Shown: piece by piece, positions 1 to 12,381 of the stretch | Layout of the letters: each line of letters begins with the position of its first letter | How positions within the stretch are numbered: the stretch's first letter is position 1 | From: Phoenix dactylifera | Taxonomy: Eukaryota; Streptophyta; Magnoliopsida; Arecales; Arecaceae | Assembly: GCF_009389715.1 (NCBI RefSeq) | Contig: NC_052399.1 | Span: 3,922,938-3,986,937, forward strand | Length of the DNA: 64,000 nt | Reading direction: 5' to 3' | Position numbers and translations under genes: made by a program | The notes under the pieces: generated by a model | Seen by the model: the letters and a program-made list of their open reading frames with translations, nothing else | Database searches by the model: none | What the model was told of the DNA's origin: nothing

Positions 1-1800
1 AAGCCCGTGCTTCTATTTTTTTAGTTTTATTTTTTTAAAAAAAAGAAAAGAAAAAAAAATATATGATGTAGACATGCAAAGAACAATGAAACCAGGCCAC
101 CATCAAAGAAGATGAACCGATCAGCATAGACCAATCCATTTATACACTTGTTTCTGTTTTTCTTCGAATTAGAAATGATGGTGAGAAATGCTCAGTTCAA
201 AGATCAAGAACTTGGGACACATGTACCAAGGTTCGAACCCAAAATCTCCTCCGATACAACTAGGCATTGGAATCCTAGTGGACTACCAGTCTGATTACAG
301 CTACTGTGTCAGCAAGAGGGGAAACTTTGGGGCTGTTTTAAATCTCAAGATCATCATCTTGTGTCTTAGAGACTGTATTGGCTTTCCTATCTCCCCGTGC
401 ATCTCTGGTTTTTCCTGCTAGATAGATCCCTTATTGGATTTTTTTGATGGTAGGCTGTTAAAGTTATCATAATTCTATATATATAGGAATACTCATCCAT
501 AGCGATAACATTAAGGAATCATGTCTATCGTATTGGACAAGTATAACTTAGAATCAGCGAATGATACACCGACATCTCCATTTTCTGTGAAGGGATAGAT
601 GGAAAAGCGAGAACAAAATCTGATCAAAAAGAACACTCGTTGCTGAATGCTGGTCGAGAATTAAGGATACTCGTCGCCGGATACTGATTGGAAAGAAAGC
701 TTGTTGTTGATCGAAGCCACTCAATCTTGAAGAGAAGAATACTCTTAAGAGACAGAAGACTTCCGGAAGTGAAAGAATACTATGCTATGAATTTAATTCG
801 GTGTAACTGTAGATTTTACAAAATATTAGATATAAGTATAAACGTAAACTTTTGGAGGGTTTTGTAAGATTATTGTGGTCATTTAATAAAAAAAATAAAT
901 GGCACTCAAATGCTATTAAAAGTTAATGGTTTGACTAATATTTTGTTAAATTATTGGTTGGAAGTATTGGATAAAAATAAACATCAAGGATATAAGCGCA
1001 GTTTTTTCTACTATTAAATATAAATATAATTTATTTCTAATATTAGAAAAATTTTTGTAATTTATTCTATATACTATTATAAAAGTTTCCTCCCTTTTCC
1101 ACCCTTCCCTCTCCCAACCGGCTCACCACCCTCAAGCTCGCAAGCACCAACCGTCCGAAGCTCCTCTCCGAGGTCTCTGACGGCCTCATCGCCTCGAGCT
1201 CACAGGCACCGACCACCCAAGCGGCCAAGCCTCCTCTCTGAGGTCTTTATCTGCACGGGCTTCGGTGGCACCACTGGGATCGAGGAGGTCAGGGAAGGTG
1301 GAGTAGTTCACTAGTCGGGCAATTAAGTTTGGGACAAAAATTAAAAAAATAAAAAAACAAAAGCTTCCACTAATATTTTTCTTTAATTCTCTTAATAGTT
1401 AAGGCAGCAGGAGCTAGAATGCACAGATGTGGCCAGTTTTGATTGACTTAGTCTACGACTGAGGTAGCAGACTAAGTCTATCCAATAATTTGTCCAGCCA
1501 TGCTCAAAAACAACAGGTGGGAAATCCTTTCGAGCTTTGCTTCATCTCCACTTAATTTTCATATGTATCCAGATGGCCACTAAGCTTAAATATGCTCGAA
1601 CCTAAATGTCACTCACAACCTTCCCTTCACTTTGAAGCCTAAGGCGACCTGCACAAGTTTATATCTATCTTGAGTCCTTTAATATTAAGCATATGGACTT
1701 GTTAATTCCATTCAAGCTTAATAAGGTGACAACTGCGAAGCAATCTACAGTATGGTCCAGAAATATAATAGTGCTCCTTGTATTATCCATATTAAAATCG
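1..1800. other. intergenic, no gene recognised
   Basis: AT-rich spacer. Only short open frames are present, none with a recognisable motif. A GC-rich patch at about 1090-1310 (proline/serine-like in several frames) could be an old exon or repeat but matches nothing I know. A T-arm-like stretch near 230 is not part of a tRNA cloverleaf I can fold. Confidence 0.5.
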
Positions 1801-1833
1801 AAAAAAAAGTCTATATCCTGGAGATCTAAGTAT

Positions 1834-2550
1834 TGTTACTGTGGCTGAAAAATAGGTCTGAGGGTGACCGCAAACCGAGGAGGAGGAGCTTTTGTTACAG
1901 TGCGGTAACGGACGACTGTCTTCGGCGGACCTGCAAAAAGCCTTGAGCCGAGGTATCTGGAAAGGTTCTCCGATGCTTAAATCAGAGAGGGATCTGGAGA
2001 TATTTTAATGGAGAGATGTTTTCTAATGAGGGAAGAAGATGCCCCTCTCCCCAGAGTCCCCTCCTTTTTATAGGAGGGGGTGTAGCGGTTACACGCAATC
2101 GGATGTAATTGCGTAAATCTTGGGTTAAATGAATTACCTTAGATGGCATGAGATTTCAGGCTAGCTGGCAATCAGTTGAGATTGCGAGGATTCAAATATT
2201 GACAACCGTTGTAGCGGAGACTGTGAGATTTGATCCCGGATATGGAGAATTTGGTGATTCTTTCTTTAGGCGGATCGGCTTGACTATTGGTGAAGTCGGG
2301 GTCGATCTCAACTTCTGACTAGGTCTTTCTTGACCTCAAGGTCAATCGGACTTTACTCTGCTGAGGTCATGCCTGTCGAGGTCGTGCCTGCCGAAGTCAT
2401 GCCTGCCGAGGTCATACTTATCGAGATTATGCCTGCCGTCGGATTTAGGTATTTTAATCGTATATGTGGGGCGGTCCACTTTTCTCCCCATCTGTTACAA
2501 TGATTGCTCATCCGGTCATCATGACTTGTTAAAATCACAACTTTTCCCAA
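1834..2550 (-). mobile_element. possible solo LTR, minus orientation, boundaries uncertain
   Basis: This stretch has LTR-like composition. A minus-strand TATA-like site (TATAAAAAGGAGG complement) lies near 2065-2080, and the left edge reads TGTTACTGTGG, which is a CA end when read on the minus strand. An internal short tandem repeat of about 18 bp (consensus near CCTGCCGAGGTCATG) occupies 2360-2435. No clear target-site duplication was found and no coding domain is present, so this is a tentative fossil LTR call of unknown superfamily. Confidence 0.35.
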
Positions 2551-3660
2551 AAGCTTAAACTAATAGGAATGAGATAAATTTATTTATATATTTTATATTT
2601 TCTTACACTTCTTCTTACATATAATAGAATAAAATAGATTTATTTATCTAATTTATATTTTCTTGCATGACTCAACTAACCACCATTCAGTGTTAGGTGG
2701 GTGACAATTAAGATTTTCAGCATCATTTGGTTGAGTGCCGCTATCAATCATCAATTCATTCATCTGTTTTTTTAATCAAAAAAAAGTCATTCGTTTGTGT
2801 ATTATCACTACATCGTTTTGATATGATGATGAGAGGTTGGTGCGATGCTATATCTTTCTGGTAACCACATACTACGCCGAGCTGGGGCGTGGGATCACGT
2901 GATCGATATGTTCTCATCTCTTCTTGGCAGGCAGGCAAAGTGCGTTAATTTCTGACCTTTGGGCGATGCCAAAATTGATGTCTCGGGCCATGATGAAAGC
3001 TACTGCTTGGCCAAAATATTGGATGACCAGTTGGATTAGGAACCGAATGACGTGGACCAGATCAGGAAGTCCCTTGTGTGAGCTGGGTGCTGGCCTGGGT
3101 CCTTCAATTTTGTGGCGAGTCATGCTTTTGGGACAAAATCACAAAATAGGAAAAAAAGTACTGATATTTGTACCGCAGTTCCACATTGCACCACACTAAT
3201 GTATACCGTATATTGCACCACTGATGTACCAATCACGAGCTAACATATGGCACGCAGAAAATTCTATTCCAGTTGGACTCGAATTGTTAGGCTCATCTAA
3301 AAAAATTGACGACTTTGCTCTTCGTCTGGTTCTGAGCTCTAGACTCAACTCTATGGGACAAAAAACTCTTCTTTTATAAAAAAAAAGCCCAAGGTACCAA
3401 GTATGCATAGTATAATAATTCTATACTGCAAATTTTACTATATTCAAGGTCGCCTTCTTCTTCTCAATTGCTCCTCTGTCTTGTCGCCGGTTTAGGCATC
3501 GAAGAACTTCAAGTCGCATCGAAGAAGCTTCGTCTGGTGCAAGCAAAGCGACAAATTACAGTGCCGTTTTCTTCTCTAGTAGACGAAGCGGACACCTCGA
3601 TGCGACTGAGAGATAGCCCTACACTGGTAGGGTCATCGTGTCTTCGAGTAATCTTTAGTT
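2551..3660. other. intergenic, no gene recognised
   Basis: Only short uninformative open frames are seen. The right end (about 3470-3660) runs into the upstream region of the esterase gene. Confidence 0.5.
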
Positions 3661-3683
3661 TTTACTCAAAATATCGTCATCCT

Positions 3684-3697
3684 TTCTTTATATAAAG
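3684..3697 (+). promoter_or_regulatory. putative TATA box of the esterase gene
   Basis: The sequence CTTTATATAAAGAC lies about 135-145 bp upstream of the start codon at 3830. This is a plausible plant core promoter position and implies a 5' leader of about 100 nt. It was assigned by sequence and position only. Confidence 0.5.
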
Positions 3698-3829
3698 ACG
3701 ACCGCCACCCGGTCCGCCTCACCAAACCCTCACCCAACTCCGCACACCACAAGCCGGGGTCGGTAAAAACCGAGCTCGTATATATGGACCACCAGATGGC
3801 CTTTTCCCCCACATTCCGCAAGCATCGCG

Positions 3830-4855
3830 ATGGGGTCGGAGGCGACGGTGCCGCGCTTCTTCTGGGGCGATAGCCCCGGCGAGGAGGAGTACTACGCATC
3901 GCAGGGGGTGCGCAACGCCCAGTCCTACTTCGCCACCCCGCACGGCCGCCTCTACACCCAGTCCTTCCACCCTATTGACCGCGCCACCGGCGAGCTCCTC
4001 CCCGTGAAGGCGCTCGTCTTCATGACCCACGGCTACGGCTCCGACGCCGGCTGGCTCTTCCAGAAGATCGCCATCGCCTACGCCACCTGGGGCTACAAAG
4101 TCTACTGCGCCGACCTCCTCGGCCACGGCCGCTCCGACGGCATCCGCTGCTACCTCGGCGACATGGAGTCCGTCGCCACGGCTTCCCTCGCCTTCTGCCT
4201 CTCCGTCCGCCGTGAGCATCCGTCCCTGCCGGCCTTCCTCTTCGGCGAGTCCATGGGCGCCGCCGCCACCCTCCTTATGTACCTCCGCACCCCGGAACCG
4301 GGCGTCTGGACGGGGCTCATCTTCTCCGCGCCGCTCTTCGTCATCCCGGACGACATGAAGCCCTCCCGCGTCCGCCTCTTCCTCTACGGCCTCCTCTTCG
4401 GCCTGGCCGAGACGTGGCAGGCGATGCCGGACAACAAGATGGTGGGAAAGGCCATCAAGGACCCGGAGCGCCTCCGGATCATCGCTTCCAACCCGCGGCG
4501 CTACACAGGACGGCCCCGGGTGGGCACCATGCGCGAGCTCGCCCGAATCTGCGACTACTTCCAGGCCAACTTCGACAAGGTGACCGCCCCCTTCCTCACC
4601 GTCCACGGCACCGACGACGGCGTCACCTCCCCCGCCGGGTCCCGGTTGCTGTACGACAAGGCCTCGAGCGAGGACAAGACCCTCATCCTGTACGAGGGGA
4701 TGTACCACTCCCTCATCCAAGGGGAGCCCGAGGAGAACAGCCAGCGCGTCCTCGCCGACATGCGCGCCTGGATCCACGAGCGCGTCCGCCGCTACGCCAT
4801 CGCCGACGGCGACAATAGCAATAAAGTTCAGCTACTCTACAGGTCAACTCATTAG
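3830..4855 (+). CDS. CSE-like: caffeoylshikimate esterase / monoglyceride lipase-like alpha/beta hydrolase
   Basis: This is a complete intronless 341-residue serine hydrolase. The alpha/beta hydrolase (Hydrolase_4) fold covers roughly residues 58-318. An HG oxyanion-type motif (MTHGYG) is at 65-70, and the nucleophile elbow GESMG is at 139-143 with Ser141. The acid Asp263 lies in HGTDDGVT and the base His293 in YHSLIQGE, so the catalytic triad is intact. There is no signal peptide. Plant members include caffeoylshikimate esterase, which releases caffeate from caffeoyl shikimate in lignin synthesis, and monoacylglycerol or lysophospholipid lipases; sequence alone does not settle which. The start is the first Met in a GC-rich coding block with a TATA box upstream. 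The coding region is strongly GC-rich, as in many monocot single-exon genes, and its antisense frames are open only for that reason. It stands alone and is unrelated to the UGT cluster. Confidence 0.9.
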   Translation: MGSEATVPRFFWGDSPGEEEYYASQGVRNAQSYFATPHGRLYTQSFHPIDRATGELLPVKALVFMTHGYGSDAGWLFQKIAIAYATWGYKVYCADLLGHGRSDGIRCYLGDMESVATASLAFCLSVRREHPSLPAFLFGESMGAAATLLMYLRTPEPGVWTGLIFSAPLFVIPDDMKPSRVRLFLYGLLFGLAETWQAMPDNKMVGKAIKDPERLRIIASNPRRYTGRPRVGTMRELARICDYFQANFDKVTAPFLTVHGTDDGVTSPAGSRLLYDKASSEDKTLILYEGMYHSLIQGEPEENSQRVLADMRAWIHERVRRYAIADGDNSNKVQLLYRSTH

Positions 4856-5235
4856 AGCATCCAACTCTCCACGGTTGGATCTGGTGCTCCAACGAGACTT
4901 TGTCCCAATTAATTAATTAATTAATCGACTCTTTGGATAAAAGTTGCAGTACTTGCTATTCAATTTAATAATACAATATATGTGTTGCCGATGGTTTCAC
5001 CTGTTCTTTTATAAATGGAGGCATTGATGGATCCATCGTTCTCACGAATTATGTTATATACTTATATTTTAGATCCGAGCAGTTGGTTGGTTGGTGAGTG
5101 TGCACTATTACATGGAAGTTTTCCTTGGCCCGGGGTTGACCGCCCACTGCCAACTCTCGACGTAGTATTCTTCCGCATATTAGTTACTTTCTGTTCTTTT
5201 AAGTAACAGCAAGCATCGTAACATTGACGGTCTCC
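4856..5235. other. 3' flank of the esterase gene
   Basis: AT-rich sequence that should include the 3' UTR. Short TTAATTAA-type repeats lie near 4909-4925. Nothing else is recognised. Confidence 0.5.
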
Positions 5236-5244
5236 ACCAACTCG

Positions 5245-5577
5245 TCTTAGGAGTTAGGATTCCTTTCCTATGCTTTCCTTCTTTCGGTTGACTTTTTTTT
5301 TTTTTTTTTGCTGGCGGATCTTGGATCCCTTTCCTATGCTTTTCTATTTTCGGTTGACATATATTTTTTTTGGCGAGTCTTAGATTCCTTTCCCATGCTT
5401 TTTTATGCTCTTTTTTTCGTTGACATTTTTCTTTTTTTCTGGCGAGTCTTGGATTTCTTTCCTATGGTTTTTTTTTTTGGTTGACATTTTTTATTTTTCT
5501 GACGAATCTTGGATTCTTTTCTTATGTTTTTTTTTTCAGTTGACATTTTTATTTTTTCTAGTGAGTCACCTGGGCTG
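5245..5577 (+). repeat. T-rich minisatellite, about five units of 58-75 bp
   Basis: Five degenerate head-to-tail copies share the order GGCGAGTCTTGGATT, then CCTTTCCTATG, a T-run, CGGTTGACATTTTT and a second T-run. A partial sixth unit ends in GTGAGTCACC. Unit length varies mainly through the T-runs. The long Phe/Trp-rich frame here is a product of the repeat and not a gene. Confidence 0.8.
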
Positions 5578-7400
5578 GTGCCTGGTAGGAAAGTGTCACC
5601 ACATCTGGCATTATATAATTATTTATGATCAACCACCACTCTTTGATCACTCATTTGATTTGCAAAAAAAAAAAAAAAAATTCAACAAAAAATAAAAGAA
5701 TGCTTCTAATTTCATTAGAATTTTTAAAATAGAAAAGTAAAAAAAAAGTAGCATTTCTATGAAAATAAAATCCTCATATTTTATAGGAAAGAAAAATTAT
5801 AGAGGACATGAAAAATCTATTTTCTCACCGGTTATGAATTGTTTGTTTTTCTAAAAATTCTTTTAAGTTATCAAAATTCCTGCATAAATTTTTTTTATAT
5901 CAAAAGTATACTACATATTTCATACAATTTTTCTAAAAAAATGTAAATACTCAACCAAACATAACCTATTTTTCACAATCAACCAAATATGTTAAAATTA
6001 TTATTTCAGACATTATATTTTTAAAAATTATTTTCTTAATTTTTTTTCGGAACTTAATGAGTCATGGATGACATCACGCCCACGTCTCATGAGATGTTGA
6101 GCCACCAACTCCGCAAACCGTCCGCTGTCTGCTCCCAACAGCACACAGCGAACCAATCATCTCTTACATGGCAAGCCCGGCCCCAACTCCTGGTCGGAAG
6201 CCGAAGGGACAAACCGTTCGGTAAAACGAACAGTATCCTAGGCCAACCCAACCGATTGGGTCCACTGCCACAAAGTGATGTTAGATTCTAACTGTTAACA
6301 CGTCACAAAATGTTCTGCTTCCGATCACACCCTTTATATTAAGAAACAGTTATACCAATGATTATACTACATGTACTTACAAACTAATTAAATAAATAAT
6401 TACGCTACTCTCTCAGGATGAAGGCATTTAATCTTGCAACCACAACGTAATCCATGTACTCTGCAATAATCAGTGTCCTGCAGAACTGTACCGCATCTGA
6501 TGATGATTGAGATTCTTCTCAGTGAAGGCCCCAATATCAAAAGAAGAACAAATCTATAACCGGATAGATGACCAGGCGAGCATACCATTTTTGTTGGAGG
6601 GACAAGTTGGTGGATTCAATTACCTCCAACTTTAAGACCCTGAACCATCTGAAATGCTACCTAGACTCACAAAAGGATAAATCTAAGTTGGTTCTTCATT
6701 CTTGTTTCGAACTTTATTTTTTTGCTGCAATTTCATATTTTATACATCTCTTCTGACCGCAATTCTTTTGGTAACCGCATGGATATGTGCCGCTTATCCT
6801 TAGTTACTAATAATAACTTCAAAATTTGATTTTTTTTCTTCAAATTATTTATGTAGGCCAAAAAAACCAACCTAATAGGGCAAGACGAATTATTGGATCC
6901 TATACCCACATCTGGGATTCCAATCCTGATCGAAATAAGAGCTGCGGGGCTTCTAACTTTCTTAGTGCAAGCAAACAGGATGGCAGCTAAGCTTCCTTGC
7001 CTTTTCGGTTTACATATAATTTTTTAATCTTGAGTATTTTAAATAATATATTAAAACTAATTCTTTCAAATAATAGTCAATATCGAGCTTTGTGCCGGTC
7101 TATACTCTTCTATTTTAAATTTTTTTTTGTATGAATACCCTCATAAATATTGAATTTTGCTTGAATACCCTCTCAAAATTAATATTTATATATATACCAT
7201 TGTAAAATATTTATTTTATTATTATCTTTTTTTATCTTAATTTTTGAATATATACCCACGTCATCTAATGCCGTTAACGATTTCAAATTAAAATAATTAA
7301 AATACTCTTATTTTTTTCAAATAATAGCTAATACTGTATTGGCCTGCACTGTTTTGTTTTTTTTGTTTTCTTTTTTTTATCTGCGGTCGTTGGCCGGTCT
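5578..7400. other. intergenic, no gene recognised
   Basis: AT-rich sequence with poly-A and poly-T runs (about 5661-5678, 7340-7380). Small open frames at 6064-6291 and 6568-6756 show no known motif. The stretch around 7080-7320 has a low-complexity, MITE-like look but no inverted repeats I can define. Confidence 0.45.
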
Positions 7401-8754
7401 TTCCGATGTTTGGCAGCCTTCCCGGCGGGCCGTCTCACGCTCGGCGCGACCTCATTCTGGAAGTCGGCCCAAATCCTGTTTGAGTTCTGGCCGAAGCCCA
7501 AGTTCTTCGAGATGATGGAATTGGGCTCTGGCCTTGCGAGCGGAGCAGTTGCGCCTCGTAGATTGCGGCGAAGTCCTTCAATCTCTGTTGCCGGGAAAAA
7601 GAAAAAAAAACCCCAACCCTACCCGATGAGAAACCGGTTAATCTCAGACGGCCAATCCCCATGCCCCCTCCATCCAAGTTTCCGGCGACCCACCGCCTGG
7701 ACCCTCCTCGACGCCCTATATTGACCTTCCAGAAAAGGAAGGTGGGCGGCGGCCGGCGGCCGTATTTCGATGCGGAGGGTGGGCTAGTGGAGTTGCAACT
7801 GGAGGAGGACCTGCCCCACCTGTTCGACGAGCAAGAAATCGACCGGTCGATGTACGGCGAGCGCCTCTGGTTCCGGGATCCCATCGCCAAGCACGACACC
7901 ATCGACGGCTATCTCTTCAACATTCGCCTCCTCGAGCTCCTCTTCAGGCGCGACTTCTACGTCCATCACGTGAGGCAGGTCTGCTTGAAGCCTGGGATCC
8001 TTTTTTATTTTTCGTATTGTTTGTTTTTAGATGGTAGGGTAAGTGATCCGTTCAATTATCCTTTTTTTCTGTCCAAGACCTTGGGTTATTTCTTTAATTT
8101 CTAGGCTTAATTTCATTGGAGAGTCATTTATTTGTTTGTTTATTTTCAACGGTGAGAACCCTTGAAGATATCAAGATCATCATGACGCCACTGTAAAGCA
8201 AAGTAGTTCTAAGAATAGTTGACAACATTTCTACATGAAACTGTAGGATTTAGGTTTGATTCTTCTTTTAGTTTCATCCTATTGATGATAGTTGTGGATC
8301 TTGATGTAAATAATTTGGACATGGTGATCTTGATAAGTATATAACAGTATATAACAAGTTTTACTTTTGCTGCTTAAATAATTAGTCATCGGTTGCAGAT
8401 GAAAAAAAGGAGGAGGATTAATAGTTTACACTTAGACTGCACGAGTATTCCAATCTTAGTATCTATCTGCTCCCCATGGTTTTTGCCAAACCAAAAAAGA
8501 TTCAAAAGCTCTTTGGGTTGTCTCAATGATAATCTGAGTCTCTTGCGGCATGCAGTGCCCCTGTAGGCAAATTTTTATGCTAAACGGAGATTCGAGATAA
8601 ATTTCTATTTCGTCCTTAATTGTCTGCACTGCTGTCTATGTATTTTGTCCTGGGAGATCATGTCGAACCCATATCTCAATCTAATCAACATGGTAAATGA
8701 CGATTTGCACTTATTTGAAAGACAAGGGAAAAAGTTGGAAGAACTATTGCAATC

Positions 8755-8945
8755 AAGGTTTGCCATCTCGGTATCGGATCTGTACCGGTGCCACACTAGC
8801 ACAGTGTCGGCACGGTACAAAATTTTTTTGGCATACCGAGTTGGTATGCCACCCGTACTAGATATCGATACCGAATTAGTATGGTACGATACGTTCCGTA
8901 GCATCCTGTTTGGGCCGGTACGGCATACCATGATTGGAATCATAG
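8755..8945. repeat. GGTAC/GGCATACC-rich repeat inside the SOUL pseudogene intron
   Basis: This is a compact block of alternating GGTACGG, GGTATCGG, GGCATACC and GGTATGCC motifs on both strands, with strong local inverted symmetry. A related GGTACGGGC / GGTTCCGG block lies at about 10620-10690. It looks like a lineage-specific non-coding repeat or MITE, but clear terminal repeats and a target-site duplication were not found. Confidence 0.4.
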
Positions 8946-10384
8946 GCTCATCTGCATGTCAAAATAGAGATAACAAGATAGCATCCCTTTCTTCTTTTCT
9001 AGATCATAATTTTCTACTTCTTGTCAGAATTTAGAAGCTTAGCTTGAGGGCTTCCTATGCACCTGCAACTGGTTTTCTCGTTCTTTGAAATGACAATGAT
9101 TGTATTTTTCCTAAATGCATTGTCGCATACTATTTTACAAGGAGAACCCTGGAAATTAGTTATAACAATATTGAAATCAGCTTTCCTTGGCATTGAGTTT
9201 TTAAAATAGTGTAACATTAGTTAGAACTCAGATATATGTGGCCCGCTTGTATACTCGGCAGCATTCATTGCACCAGTTCACCCCATCGAGGGCCCACTTA
9301 CTCTTTGAGACTGTGACCCGCAGAGGATCACCACTTCAGGTAGGTCTATGCCGTCTAGCACAAGTCATATTTTCGTGAATCCATTTTACATTGTTGTTTT
9401 CTTAATTAGATGGAGTGGACCCTAAAAAATGACCAATCAATGCTTTGTTGTCAGTCTTACTTTGTTTCTTTTTTAGGTGTAGGAAGGATTTTACTATATT
9501 TTTTTTGTTCCTTTTTAATGTGCAATTACCAACATAAATATTTTGCTGTTTGTTAATTTTTTTAAAATTGAATGATTTGTATTTAGACAGGAATTGATGA
9601 GATCACAACAAGATGGACTGTGGTGATGAGATTTGTTCTTCTACCATGGAAACCAGAGTTGGTCTTCCCAGGAATCTCGATCATGGGTGGCAATCCCCAG
9701 AACCAGAAGTTCTGTAGCCATGCGATTAGCCTTATTTATAGCTGTAATTAAATACCGTCATTATTCAGAACTGAAATGATATCTTCCAAAATCGCATAGA
9801 ATCTTTTTCTTTATATTTAGTGTTTACTTTTATTTTCCGCCTATAGAATGTTTGGGATTTCATAATGAAAATTATTTTTCATTTGAAGGTCTGTGGGATG
9901 TTTTAGAACAGGCATTAGCCTATTTATTATAAATTTGTCGTCCCAATTCGTCGACCTTGTTTGAAGCATATGAATATGGTCTTTCAATTCTTATGCATAA
10001 TAGCTGCGGTTCTACAAGGCTTGGAAACACCGAAGTACCAGATACTGAAAAGAACTGCTACTTATGAGGTGTGGATGTTTTCTCAGTGAATATGCTACAC
10101 ATAGTTCATTGTAAATTGTATCATTGGTTAAACATGCTACTAGCATTCTTCGTGTACCATGTCTCTGGAGCAGAACCACATTATTTCAACCCTTTAATTT
10201 GTGAAATGTTATTCATGTTATATTTTTATACACCTTAATTTGTGAACATAATTCATGTTGTTTGTTTGTATCAATTTCAAACTTCCAGAAGTTATTTTGA
10301 ATATCATTGTTATTAGAAACTATTGAGACCTTTAGCTCCTTTCTTCAACATCTATGTCCAACTCATCTGATATGAGGAGGGGTT

Positions 10385-10690
10385 TCGGCTCCGGTCCCCT
10401 GTTTCATTCAAAACATGGAACCCGGAGGGGGGGCTTTTTTAAAATTTGCAATTTTTAAGGAAGTCGGCAAATGGACCGTAGGTAGTGCCTTTCCTTCGCG
10501 GCCCTCCGCGTGCTCATCGGCCTCTACCGCCCTCTTTCTGTCTCCCTCCCTCTCTCCCCCTTCTTTCTCTCTCATTTTCTCTCTTCCATTCTCCCTCTTC
10601 CCTGCCTCCTTTACTGTCTCGGTACGGGCCCGACAGAACGGTTCCGGGGCGTACCGACCCGTGCCACCGGGCAACCGGTTTGGGTTCCGG
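10385..10690. repeat. CT-rich / GGTTCCGG insert replacing a SOUL exon region
   Basis: A polypyrimidine tract (TCTCCCTCCCTCTCTCCCCC and similar) is followed by a GGTACGGGCC / GGTTCCGG motif block, and the insert ends directly against the SOUL-like exon at about 10693. All three frames are open on both strands because of base composition. There is no protein evidence. Confidence 0.4.
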
Positions 10691-11312
10691 TTCCGGCACA
10701 GCAAACCATGCCTATGACTATCCCTATCTTTACTCAGGCTCGTGATGACAAATTATCATAAGTATCCATCCAGATTGTTCTACCAATGGACATAGAGTGT
10801 AGCAAGTAAGAAATTCGCAACACAATCACTAACATTTCTTGAACTTGAAAACCGCCATGTTTATTTTGCAAAGTGATGGAGAAATTCTGAACTGTGTTTG
10901 GAACAAGAAGACGTTTTACATAGAGATGTCTTGTTTACTGGATCTAAAGAGATGCATAATGTGATCTGGTAACGTGAAGATGCTTCAAATCAAGAAAACT
11001 TGTCTGTGAACTTTAAATCATTGGTCTTAAGAAACTAAGAAATGGTTTGAAGAATTTGTGCTCCTTTAGGAATTTTCTTATTTGATAATAATTTTGATTC
11101 AATCAGTTTACCAGCCCCTGGCGTGGAAGCAGTTAGCTTGCGAAAGCTAGAAGGAGGCATAGCGGCAGCAACAAAATTTAGTGGAGGAACTTGTCCACAA
11201 AAAGGAGAAAGAACTGCAGTGTGCTCTACTCAAAGATGGTTTTAAACCTCAACAAGGTTACTTGCTTGCCGGTTATAATGATCATGGGCAGACATGGAGC
11301 TTTATAATGGTA

Positions 11313-12368
11313 TGATTTCTCTTTTCACCAGTAAAATACTTATCATGCCTTGAATAAAAACTAAATTGGACTCTGCAGGGGTTTGTAGATATATGATCTG
11401 TTTTACGACCAAAGAGTACTATTTCAAATATCACCTTTCTGGAATGCTGAATTTGCTTCTGCTACTCCACAGACCTTTTTTCGTTACCCTCTCTATCTGG
11501 TGTATGATGTGTACCAAAAGTTGTATATTTGGTATTTTGTACATGTATCCGGGTGTTTGTGATGCATGTTGTTTATTCTGCAGATTGCAAAATTTTCCTG
11601 GAAGGAGAAGTTTACATTCTTTGGATGCTCAGATCTATAAACATCCAACTCTTTATGTCAACTTTTTTTTTTTTTTTGGGAAAATTCTAGTGCTGTGATT
11701 GTAGTTCCATGCTTCAGCATAGGGTTAGAGATTAGCATTTGTTGTCAATTTTGTTTTTTGTATTTTGTGCTTTTCACTCAGCCCATCCTCTTAACATTTG
11801 TCGTTTTTCTTTTGTTGAAAATGCTCTCTTCTTTTCCTCAAATAAAAAAGAAAAAAAGAAAATGCTGTCTCTTCTTCTTCACGGCTCCAAAGAGGAAGAA
11901 GATGCTGATATGGCTTTGTGAGTGCACTCTAGAATAGTTTATAAATATGTTGCAGACTGATGGATGGAAGATATATGCTCCAAGCTAAGGGTCATCCTTG
12001 TTGTAAGTGAATAAGCTACCCCAAGAACTGTGAATTTTGGATCAATGCTTACAACCACTTTCAATGGAAAAACTTCATTCTTCTTAAGCCATGGTTTGTT
12101 GTTAGCTGTACAGGGTACCAAAAGATGGAAGCAGCAGTTAGGAACCATGTAACCTCTTGATTTGCATCCATCTTGTAAGTGTGACAATCATGTTTTATCC
12201 TAACCCTGTTTTAGGTCAGAAAAGTGCCACCTAAAGTAGGATGCACAGTGATGGTTGCCAACAAATTGATCTCTTGCAAGTTGAGCTAACTGGCTGATAA
12301 ATAACTTTATCTGCCTATCCTTGAGCCACCTATCCATGAGTTTTATGAGTATAAACATTCCCCATTAT
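11313..12368. other. intergenic or decayed gene remainder
   Basis: No recognised domain. Frames such as 11366-11698 and 11695-11937 are AT-rich and look non-coding. The final SOUL exon (expected NEVLIWLEDF-like motif) was looked for and not seen. Confidence 0.4.
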
Positions 12369-12381
12369 TTCATGATATTGT

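Larger units (their letters stand above)
7661..11312 (+). pseudogene. decayed DUF2358 + SOUL haem-binding protein gene (HBP5-like)
   Basis: Exon-like blocks collinear with plant SOUL/HBP5 proteins (N-terminal DUF2358, C-terminal SOUL domain) can be followed. Exon 1 is 7661-7978 (FDEQEIDRSMYGERLWFRDP and IAKHDTIDGYLFN; donor CAG/gtctgc). Exon 2 is 9587-9721 (TGIDEITTRW through NQKFCSH, with a GC rather than GT after it). Exon 3 is about 9847-9910, exon 4 about 10016-10069 (LETPKYQILKRTATYEV), exon 5 about 10690-10800 (PMTIPIFTQ, VSIQIVLP) and exon 6 about 11105-11310 (LRKLEGGIAA, GYLLAGYNDHGQTWSFIM). Decay is clear: exon 3 changes frame between WDxI and NENYFSFEGLWDV, exon 5 has a stop after DDKLS and another before the SOUL motif block ends, exon 6 shifts frame after KFSG, and the exon expected between 4 and 5 is absent, replaced by CT-rich and GGTACSG-type repeat sequence. 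The terminal exon was not found. Functional relatives are plastid haem-binding proteins. Confidence 0.75.

Noticed and set aside
230-245. GGTTCGAACCC, a tRNA T-arm-like motif
   Set aside because: No acceptor stem, D-arm or anticodon arm could be placed at proper distances.
3719-4777. 352-codon minus-strand open frame opposite the esterase gene
   Set aside because: It is a shadow of the GC-rich coding strand. It is low in motif content and rich in Gly/Val/Glu/Ala, while the plus strand has an intact catalytic triad.
5405-5695. Phe/Trp-rich 96-codon frame
   Set aside because: It is a product of the T-rich minisatellite.
10408-10761. Overlapping open frames on both strands in the CT-rich block
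   Set aside because: Open only because of polypyrimidine composition. No protein motif is present except the SOUL exon at the right edge.
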